DNA from: an uncultured Roseburia sp. | GTDB lineage: Bacteria; Bacillota; Clostridia; Lachnospirales; Lachnospiraceae | DNA length: 31,162 nt | NCBI GenBank assembly: GCA_910584215.1 | Contig: CAJTYI010000031.1 | Location: 1 to 31,162, forward strand | Reading direction: 5' to 3' | In this document: piece by piece, positions 24,884-31,162 of the stretch | Position numbering within the stretch: the stretch's first letter is position 1 | Layout of the letters: every line of letters begins with the position of its first letter | The notes under the pieces: generated by a model | The model's database searches: none | The model's input: the letters and a program-made list of their open reading frames with translations, nothing else | Told to the model about the DNA's origin: nothing | Translations under genes and position numbers: made by a program

Positions 24884-24907
24884 GCGGTTTTTATATGTGT
24901 ATATGAG

Positions 24908-24948
24908 GTGTGAGATTTTGAGTTTGGTTCAAGATCTCACACTTTTTT
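24908..24948 (+). terminator. Strong Rho-independent terminator
   Basis: A 14-bp stem (24908-24921 with 24929-24942, one G-U) with a 7-nt loop, followed by six T (24943-24948). It ends the glycosyltransferase transcript. Its T-run overlaps the left end of the triple-hairpin repeat. Confidence 0.88.
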
Positions 24949-25033
24949 ACTTTATAGGAAATTGCGTCGTCAGACGCATCAATTCTCAAGTTGCAAAGCA
25001 ACTTGCAAAGAATCACGGAGTGATTCTTTTTTA
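24946..25033 (+). repeat. Triple-hairpin dispersed repeat, copy 2
   Basis: Same 88-nt unit as 14042-14129 (82 of 88 identical). Hairpins are TGCGTC/GACGCA, CAAGTTGC/GCAACTTG and AATCAC/GTGATT, then a run of six T. Placed directly behind a complete terminator, so it is not needed as the terminator for the upstream gene; either a backup or a mobile repeat that targets gene ends. Confidence 0.75.
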
Positions 25034-25323
25034 TGCGCAGGCCCGCTTGACGTGTCCAAACGTTTGAAAAGTTACTTTTTTATATTTAGATCGCGCTGTT
25101 TTTTCCCGGAACTTCCAAGAGAAGCGCGCGGAACTTCCGGGAAAAGACGAGCAGTACAGATAAGGGAGCCATTGGTAGAAAAATCTGAAGCAATGTTTAG
25201 AAACAGAAGGAAGGTGAAAGATTTTCTGTCAGATTTTATCAACCTCAAGTTTGTGCGCACACGAACAACTTGAGGTTCACAGAGAGCGTGTGTGCACTGC
25301 TTATAAATGGAGGTAAAGATGAG
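25034..25323 (+). other. Leader of the tail-like gene with two long hairpins
   Basis: No gene is seen. TTTTCCCGGAA (25101-25111) pairs perfectly with 25135-25145, and GGAACTTCC is repeated directly at 25108-25116 and 25130-25138. AACCTCAAGTT (25241-25251) pairs perfectly with 25267-25277 around a 15-nt loop that contains the palindrome GTGCGCAC. No clear promoter was found. GGAGG (25309-25313) serves ATG 25324. Confidence 0.5.
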
Positions 25324-28300
25324 ATGAAGAAACCTTACGAAGTAATTGAGATCAACAAGATTACGGGGCAGATGGAGCCGCCACGTCTGTTGTTGATGAA
25401 CCGTTCTTTTTCCGTGATCGGGATGATCGGTTCCTACGAAAACTGGAACATTTCGCTCGTCGCAAACGGGATGGACGAGATATCGTTTCAGGTGCACAAA
25501 TCGATTGATGGGCGAGAGTGCCCAATCTGGGATGAGCTTGTGGACTTAAAAATTGTGGATGTCGCGGAGTTTGGCAGGTTTGAGATTTCTGTCAATTATA
25601 CGGATAATACACAGACGGTAAAATCAGTTCACGGCGTATCGTTGGAGACAGAGCTGGCACAGATACGCCTGTATGATTTCCATGTCAATGACGAGGAGGC
25701 AGCCGACATGGAGCTGACAGAGTGGAGCGGGGATAACTATGACGAGAAGGGCAATTTTATCCCGACAGTCTTTTACAACCCGCAGGATACGAAACACTCG
25801 CTTTTGCACCGTGTCCTAGCGGACAAGGCGCCGCACTGGAGTATTGGCTATGTGACGCCTTTTATAGCGTTGGAGGAGAACGGTCGTTTTGAATCGTGTT
25901 CCGCTTTTCAGAGGACTTACACGGCTGATGGGGAATCCATATATGATTTTTTGACCGGCACGGTGGCGTCCGAGAGCAATGTGGCATTTGTGTTTGACAC
26001 GCGCGGCAGACGTATTCACTGTTACAGCCTTTGTGATTGTATCGACCCGCAGACGGGAAAAGTGATGCTTGATGAGGACGGGGAAGAATTGAGAGGGATT
26101 GGAGAGGACACCACGGTGTTTGTCTCGAAAGTGAGGCTGGCGAAAGAGATACAAATCGTTTCCCGTAAGGACAACGTGAAAAACTGTTTCCGTGTCAGGG
26201 GCGGTGATGATGTGATCACAGATCTGGTACATGCCGTCAACATGAACGGTTCCAATTATATCTACCGTTTTGCGGATTTCCAGTACAACGATATGTCCAA
26301 GGAACTGCGGGATAAGATTATTTCTTACCAGACGCTGATGGCATCGGAAGAAGTACATGAGGAATACTATGGAGAGAACGGAATCTATACCAGGCTGTGC
26401 CGGGCGTACGATGAACTGTCGTGGTATGAATCTTCGATGATGCCGGATACGGAAAAGCTGACTGAGCCGGGGAAGGCAAAGGCGCAGTATGAGCGCGTGT
26501 TTGCGGCGTTAAACATGCCAGACGGGGCTGCGGTGGCTGTGGCCTCTATGGAGAATTATGACGACCGCCTTTTTGCGGGCGTGACGAACAACATCGAGGC
26601 GTATGCAAAAGTATTTCTTGACCCGCGCTTTGATCTGGAAATTGTGCCTAGCACGGCTTCCTATGAGTACAATCCCAAGGAAGGTGCGGAGGGAAAAGAC
26701 GGCGGTACCGGAGTATGGCAAGGAAAAATCCGCGTCACGCAGCACAGTGACGAAACAAACGTATATCCATTGGATATGGCCGCCGAGCAGTATCTGCGGG
26801 TGGCCGTAAACGGCGATGAAGAAACTTTCGCCAGGCAGAAACTGCACAAAGCTATGTCAGAGGCTTCAATGGCAGACATTGATTTTAGGGTGAGCGCGAT
26901 GTCCGAACAGGAGATGAGAGACTATTTCGGGCAGTTTGCTTTAAATCGCCTGCAATCCTTTTCCGACGGGTATCATGCCTGCATCAGTATTCTGACGACA
27001 AGGGGGATGGCGAGCACGGAAGAACAGAAGCATGAGCTGTATGACGCCTACCTGAAGCGGCAGAAGATTGTGGATGAGGTCAAAGCGCTGCGCAAGGCGC
27101 AGACAGACGAAACCCGGGCACGGATTGAGAGCATCAAAAAGGAACAGAATATCTTCCAATATGGAGACGAAACCCATGTGGGACATGATTTTCGGACCTA
27201 CCTGGGAGAGGCGCTATATCTGGAATTTTGTAGTTACCGGAGAGAGGACACCTATACCAACAGCAATTATATTTCCGATGGTTTATCGACGTCAGAGTGC
27301 CTAAAGAAAGCCAGGGAACTGGTGGAGGCAGCGGACAAGGAGCTTGGCAGGGCTTGTGTGCTGCAACGCACCGTATCCACTTCTCTGCTCAATTTGTTTG
27401 CGCTCCCGGAGTTTGAACCGCTCTATGACAAGTTTGCCCTGTTTAACTATATCAGGGTCGGCACGGAGGACGAGGTCTTAAAGCTGCGTCTGATCGGTAT
27501 AGAATTTAACGGTGAGACGGCGGGGGATATCCAGGTCACTTTTTCAGAGCAGGTCGAATCGGTCGACGGGAGTATGAGCGATCTGCAAAGCATTATAAAG
27601 CAGGCGGGCAATATGGCTTCCAGCTATCCTGCGACTATTTTGCAGGCGAAGAAGGGTGAGACGGCGCAGAATACGTTTCTTGACATCTATCGCAACGGTT
27701 TAAACGCCGCCAGGACCATGCTTACCAATAATGACAGCAATGAAGTGACAGTCACACAGTCCGGCATCCTCTGTCGACGCATGGACGACGAAGGATTTTA
27801 TGGGGAAAAGCAGTTTCGGGTGACGGGCAATATCATGGCGTTTACTGACGACGACTGGAAGACCGTGACGCTTGCAGTAGGGGAGACGACGCTTTATAAC
27901 CCGATTGCTCAAAAGTATGAGAAAAAGTATGGTGTGCTCGCGCCGGCCCTCGTCGGCGAGCTCATAGCAGGGAAGGCGCTGCATATCGGCAACGAGGACG
28001 GCTCCGTGCAGATTACCGGAAGCGGTATTAAGATTACAAAAGGGGACATCACCTGGGGGAAAGGAGAAAATGGCGTCGCCGCGCCAGAGATCAAAGATAT
28101 TGAGGGTTTGTCGGGTTTTTTGGAGCAGCTTGACGGGAGAATACAGACGTACGTGCAGAAAAACGACCCCAAAAAGACGAATGGAACTGGCTGGGAGGAT
28201 AAGGACAATGCAAACCACTTGGGTGACGTGTGGATGAACACAGAAAATGGTATTGTGTATGTGTTTATAAAAGAGACAGATCAGAACTACAAATGGCAGG

Positions 28301-29970
28301 AGACGCAGGATTCCAATTTAAGACAGCTTGCACAGAAAAAGGCGCAGATTTTTACTAGTAAGTCAACCCTGCTCTTGGAGGGCTACACAGCGGGCGATTT
28401 GTGGATACTGGCAAAAGATGATGTATTGAAGGATTACAAAATGGGAACGATTCTGGTTGCTGCGAAAAGTGCGAGGCCAAACGAGTTTCAGGAAGAACAT
28501 TGGAAAGAGACGACGGTAAATGAGGCTGCGGAAGCTGTAAGCATGACGGAGAACTTTAAAAAGGATGTTAGAAGTGCGTTGGGGGTAGATGCTACAATTA
28601 TCGGAAAGAATTCTATCATTTCACCTAAGATTGGTGGTGGATACGGCTGTTGGATGAATGATGACTATATGGTAGAAATTGACCCGAAACATGAGTCAAA
28701 GGATACTTATAATCAGTACATCTTTTGCGTCCGAGACAAAAAGCTAAATGGCGAGGACTCTGTTATTATGGGAGTGAAAACAAATGGTGATGGTTTTTTT
28801 AAGGGGACATTATCCGGTGCAACAGGAACCTTTTCCGGGGAATTATCAGCCGCAACAGGAACCTTTTCCGGTGATTTAACGTCCAGTAGAATATATTTAA
28901 ATGCTGGTTCGGAAGAGAACCGTGGATGTATTTTAGTCACAACTTTAACAGAACGTGATAATCTTTCTTATAAAGGGGTGAGTTTCATAAATGATTATGG
29001 CAGTGATACCGACAATTTGTCTGTAAGTTTGGGATTCAGAAATAAAAATGATCCAAATGGATCAACGACCGGATTTGCAACTGTGAAAAAAGCGGGAAAA
29101 ATTTATAATCGGTTATATGTTAATACATATATAAGTGACAATTCTTATATTGGCTTTTCATCCAGTCCCTATGATGGAGCATATATATCAAACGCATTGA
29201 AAACGCCAAGGGTATTCGCTGGCAATTATGTTCATGGTGATTATGTTTTAGATGTAAATGGGACAAGCTATTTTGCAAACAATATATTTACCCAGGGTGC
29301 TATATTTTTCCAAAATGATTTTTACCTCAATCCTTTGATCGAAGGGGGTATTTATTGTTCCGGGAAATTTAATACGGAGGGAGCTGTTTCGATAGGAAAT
29401 CAAAATCCTGGCTTTCATATGCTGCATGTGAATGGCACGGGAAATTTTAACGGTGACTTATACTGTAATAGTCCTGTAAAAGGAAGCATGGTACATATGT
29501 TCGTGCAAAATGGCCAACATACAGGTGCGTTGGCTATCAACGGTGATAATTTTGGACTTTTTGATACTACATATGAACAATGGTTAATTCATGTAAACGC
29601 AAACGGAAAAGTCACAACAGCTAGTTCGCTATCAGATCAACGCCTGAAATCCGGTATTAAAGAAAGTTCTGTACATGATGCATTGCAGCAGATCTTAGCG
29701 ATTAACCATAGGGAGTTTACGTTAGATTATAACAACGAGTACAAAGATATCGGGTATATTGCACAGGAGTTAATGGAAATAAATCCTAAAATGGTGATTG
29801 AACCAGATGACAAAAAGGACTACTATCATATTGATACTTTTTATTTGGAATCGATTATCACAAAGGCGATGCAGGAATTTTATTCGGAATTTGAAAACAG
29901 TCTTAAAAGGATTTCTCAATTGGAACAGGAGAATAAACGGTTGAAAGAAATGATGAAAAACAAGAGTTAG
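25324..29970 (+). CDS. Phage tail-like protein with C-terminal S74 chaperone domain
   Basis: A 1548-residue protein. The first part (about 1-800) resembles Gram-positive siphophage tail hub/endopeptidase-type structural proteins. The middle (about 930-1080) has the tail-type modules HLGDVWMNTENGIVYVF and TAGDLWI...RPNEFQEEHW. Near 1160-1185 is a short repeat (GATGTFSGELSAATGTFSGDL). The C-terminus is a peptidase S74 intramolecular chaperone domain: SDQRLKSGI places the predicted catalytic dyad at Ser1437 and Lys1442, five apart as in endosialidase chaperones, followed by GYIAQELMEINP and a terminal coiled coil. Such domains trimerise a fibre and then cut themselves off before the Ser. No signal peptide is visible. 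Codons from about 28560 on are much more AT-rich than before, suggesting a grafted C-terminal part. ATG 25324 was chosen for its GGAGG site. No other phage gene is in the window. Confidence 0.8.
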   Translation: MKKPYEVIEINKITGQMEPPRLLLMNRSFSVIGMIGSYENWNISLVANGMDEISFQVHKSIDGRECPIWDELVDLKIVDVAEFGRFEISVNYTDNTQTVKSVHGVSLETELAQIRLYDFHVNDEEAADMELTEWSGDNYDEKGNFIPTVFYNPQDTKHSLLHRVLADKAPHWSIGYVTPFIALEENGRFESCSAFQRTYTADGESIYDFLTGTVASESNVAFVFDTRGRRIHCYSLCDCIDPQTGKVMLDEDGEELRGIGEDTTVFVSKVRLAKEIQIVSRKDNVKNCFRVRGGDDVITDLVHAVNMNGSNYIYRFADFQYNDMSKELRDKIISYQTLMASEEVHEEYYGENGIYTRLCRAYDELSWYESSMMPDTEKLTEPGKAKAQYERVFAALNMPDGAAVAVASMENYDDRLFAGVTNNIEAYAKVFLDPRFDLEIVPSTASYEYNPKEGAEGKDGGTGVWQGKIRVTQHSDETNVYPLDMAAEQYLRVAVNGDEETFARQKLHKAMSEASMADIDFRVSAMSEQEMRDYFGQFALNRLQSFSDGYHACISILTTRGMASTEEQKHELYDAYLKRQKIVDEVKALRKAQTDETRARIESIKKEQNIFQYGDETHVGHDFRTYLGEALYLEFCSYRREDTYTNSNYISDGLSTSECLKKARELVEAADKELGRACVLQRTVSTSLLNLFALPEFEPLYDKFALFNYIRVGTEDEVLKLRLIGIEFNGETAGDIQVTFSEQVESVDGSMSDLQSIIKQAGNMASSYPATILQAKKGETAQNTFLDIYRNGLNAARTMLTNNDSNEVTVTQSGILCRRMDDEGFYGEKQFRVTGNIMAFTDDDWKTVTLAVGETTLYNPIAQKYEKKYGVLAPALVGELIAGKALHIGNEDGSVQITGSGIKITKGDITWGKGENGVAAPEIKDIEGLSGFLEQLDGRIQTYVQKNDPKKTNGTGWEDKDNANHLGDVWMNTENGIVYVFIKETDQNYKWQETQDSNLRQLAQKKAQIFTSKSTLLLEGYTAGDLWILAKDDVLKDYKMGTILVAAKSARPNEFQEEHWKETTVNEAAEAVSMTENFKKDVRSALGVDATIIGKNSIISPKIGGGYGCWMNDDYMVEIDPKHESKDTYNQYIFCVRDKKLNGEDSVIMGVKTNGDGFFKGTLSGATGTFSGELSAATGTFSGDLTSSRIYLNAGSEENRGCILVTTLTERDNLSYKGVSFINDYGSDTDNLSVSLGFRNKNDPNGSTTGFATVKKAGKIYNRLYVNTYISDNSYIGFSSSPYDGAYISNALKTPRVFAGNYVHGDYVLDVNGTSYFANNIFTQGAIFFQNDFYLNPLIEGGIYCSGKFNTEGAVSIGNQNPGFHMLHVNGTGNFNGDLYCNSPVKGSMVHMFVQNGQHTGALAINGDNFGLFDTTYEQWLIHVNANGKVTTASSLSDQRLKSGIKESSVHDALQQILAINHREFTLDYNNEYKDIGYIAQELMEINPKMVIEPDDKKDYYHIDTFYLESIITKAMQEFYSEFENSLKRISQLEQENKRLKEMMKNKS
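28819..28871 (+). repeat. Two-copy 33-bp tandem repeat inside the tail-like gene
   Basis: GCAACAGGAACCTTTTCCGG occurs at 28819-28838 and 28852-28871, encoding the repeated ATGTFSG units at the junction between the GC-rich tail part and the AT-rich fibre part. Such repeats are common in tail fibres and could serve as recombination points. Confidence 0.8.
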
Positions 29971-30093
29971 ATCAAGCAAGATTAGGTGAGCAAGGTAAAG
30001 AAATCGGAAAAAATAAATGCAGAATCGGCGTTTCTTTACAAGTTGATTGCAATTTGCGCGGTGCAAAGAAAAGAGAGCGGCTTTATGATAAAA

Positions 30094-30134
30094 TCATCAA
30101 AGATGAATTCCGTAAAAGAATTCATCTTTGATGA
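30094..30134. terminator. Bidirectional hairpin between convergent genes
   Basis: A perfect inverted repeat of 17 bp (30094-30110 with 30118-30134) with a 7-nt loop, midway between the ends of the tail-like gene and the opposing BspA-like gene. The flanks are AT-rich but without a long T-run; on the minus strand TTTTAT follows the stem. It most likely stops transcription from both sides. Confidence 0.65.
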
Positions 30135-30144
30135 AATAGTAAAA

Positions 30145-31162
30145 TTATTTGATGATATTGACAGTAGGTTTCTGGCCTTTTTTCTTGAAAGTATTTTGAT
30201 ATATCTTCAGCTTTTTTGCCGGTACTTTGATCTGGGCTTTCGGGTGGATGCTTTTGAGTGCATTTTTTCCAACTTTCGTGAGTTTTTTTGAAGTTACGGT
30301 AATTGTTTTCAGTTTCCTGCAGCCCTGAAAAGCTTCCGCACCGATTGTTTTCACTCCTTTTCCGATTGTGACAGTTTTTAGTTTGGTGCATCCTGAAAAT
30401 GCACGTTTTCCGATGGTTTCTACATAGTTTCCAATCGTTACCCTGGCAGCCTTTTTGTTATTCTTAAGTGCGTTGTCATTTATGGCGGTTACTCTATAGG
30501 TGATATCATCAATCGTGACTTTATCAGGGATGATGATATGAGTTTTGGAACTCCAGGTTCCGGTGAATGAAACGGTTCCGCCGGTTAAGCCGCCTTTTAT
30601 TACTTTATAAGATGCTTCTGCTTCGGAGAGAATGTCACCCTTTTGCGGGATATCGCTGTTTTTAATACCCGTGTATGTTATTTCTCCGCATACGGTACAG
30701 GTAAGTATTTTTTTCTTTGATTTGACGTCAATGATGCCCTGGTCATATTGATGGCCCAATGGCGGATCAGATTGAGGAATCTGGGTGTGTCCGCCGTTTT
30801 CAGTAATGTACATTTCTTTGCAAAATTCGCAGTAGATTTCGGTTTTACTATATTGTGTGCATGTAGGTGGCGTGTATTTGCGTACTATTTTATGCTTTTG
30901 CCGTGGAATAAAATGAATCCAGCCGGTGTCTTCCCCGCACACCGTACAATGGCCTTTCGTTCCGCCATCATTTTGGCAGGTAGCAGGGATAGCCTGGCCT
31001 GGGACGATAGTATGTCCGGTAGCAGGGATAGCTTCCCCGCTGCTGATCACGGTGCTGCAAACAGAACAGTGGCTGCCCGCCGTTGATCTGCCAGGTAATG
31101 TACAGGTGGCCGGGATGGGAGGGTCAATAACGACCGTGTGTGCTTTTAACGGGATGGCTTCG
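30145..31162 (-). CDS. BspA-like leucine-rich repeat surface protein, 3' part
   Basis: The frame is open to the window edge, so the true start lies beyond 31162; a GTG at 31050 is internal. About 338 residues are visible. The N-terminal side has at least four Cys-x-x-Cys modules (HCSVCS, HCTVCGE, YCEFCKE, CTVCGE) set between repeats such as EAIPATGHT and QAIPATC, looking like small zinc-ribbon units seen in clostridial cell-surface proteins. The C-terminal part has leucine-rich repeats of the BspA/LRR_5 type (YVETIGKRAFSGCTKLKTVTIG, GVKTIGAEAFQGCRKLKTITV), ending in a basic tail (KKLKIYQNTFKKKGQKPTVNIIK). Such proteins are usually secreted and bind host or matrix proteins; secretion cannot be checked here. 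It converges on the tail-like gene. Confidence 0.78.
   Translation of the reverse strand, partial: EAIPLKAHTVVIDPPIPATCTLPGRSTAGSHCSVCSTVISSGEAIPATGHTIVPGQAIPATCQNDGGTKGHCTVCGEDTGWIHFIPRQKHKIVRKYTPPTCTQYSKTEIYCEFCKEMYITENGGHTQIPQSDPPLGHQYDQGIIDVKSKKKILTCTVCGEITYTGIKNSDIPQKGDILSEAEASYKVIKGGLTGGTVSFTGTWSSKTHIIIPDKVTIDDITYRVTAINDNALKNNKKAARVTIGNYVETIGKRAFSGCTKLKTVTIGKGVKTIGAEAFQGCRKLKTITVTSKKLTKVGKNALKSIHPKAQIKVPAKKLKIYQNTFKKKGQKPTVNIIK

Noticed and set aside
31048..31050. GTG as start of the BspA-like gene
   Set aside because: The frame continues upstream with the same repeat style (for example PPIPATC and HCSVC) to the window edge.
1..31162. CRISPR arrays, tRNA or rRNA genes, complete insertion sequences
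   Set aside because: No regularly spaced repeats, cloverleaf-type segments, rRNA motifs or transposase genes were seen on either strand.

Overview
The window reads as a chromosomal segment of a Gram-positive anaerobe of class Clostridia, most likely Lachnospiraceae. The basis is a SCIFF ranthipeptide gene with its radical SAM maturase, a fused SecDF, a monoderm-type MacB/YknXYZ-like exporter, strong AGGAGG ribosome sites and a BspA-like surface protein. No rRNA, tRNA, CRISPR array or complete transposase gene was seen.

Layout. 1-625 has no convincing gene, but 13-267 folds into a long branched RNA-like structure. 626-7179 is a probable glycan-use locus: a GH35 beta-galactosidase, a convergent AraC-type regulator overlapping its 3' end, and a divergent DUF5107/TPR protein. 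A 163-bp palindromic MITE-like element sits exactly in the stop codon of the DUF5107 gene. 7440-12145 carries a MATE transporter, a DUF362 protein, a chemoreceptor and a small TIGR04086-type membrane protein. 12260-17670 is the SCIFF region: promoter, SCIFF peptide, maturase, a triple-hairpin repeat, SecDF and serine hydroxymethyltransferase (glyA). 18060-23543 is a four-gene ABC export operon with two different adaptors. It is followed by a CgeB-like glycosyltransferase, a terminator with a second triple-hairpin repeat, a 1548-residue phage-tail-like protein ending in an S74 self-cleaving chaperone domain, and, on the minus strand, the 3' part of a BspA-like protein that runs off the window.

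The most interesting signal is non-coding. Two leaders, 8983-9120 (before the DUF362 gene) and 17916-18059 (before the ABC operon), share one architecture: a Shine-Dalgarno site 6 nt before a 7-codon GTG ORF, a hairpin that contains the stop codon of that ORF, a second hairpin with an identical 11-nt loop, a segment perfectly complementary to 10 nt of that loop, and a second Shine-Dalgarno site 6 nt before the real start codon. Peripheral hairpins differ between the copies while the core is kept. This looks like a dispersed cis-regulatory RNA or a mobile leader, possibly an undescribed leader-peptide or pseudoknot switch. Other dispersed structures are the two 88-nt triple-hairpin repeats and two elements with related TAGTGTRCTG terminal inverted repeats.
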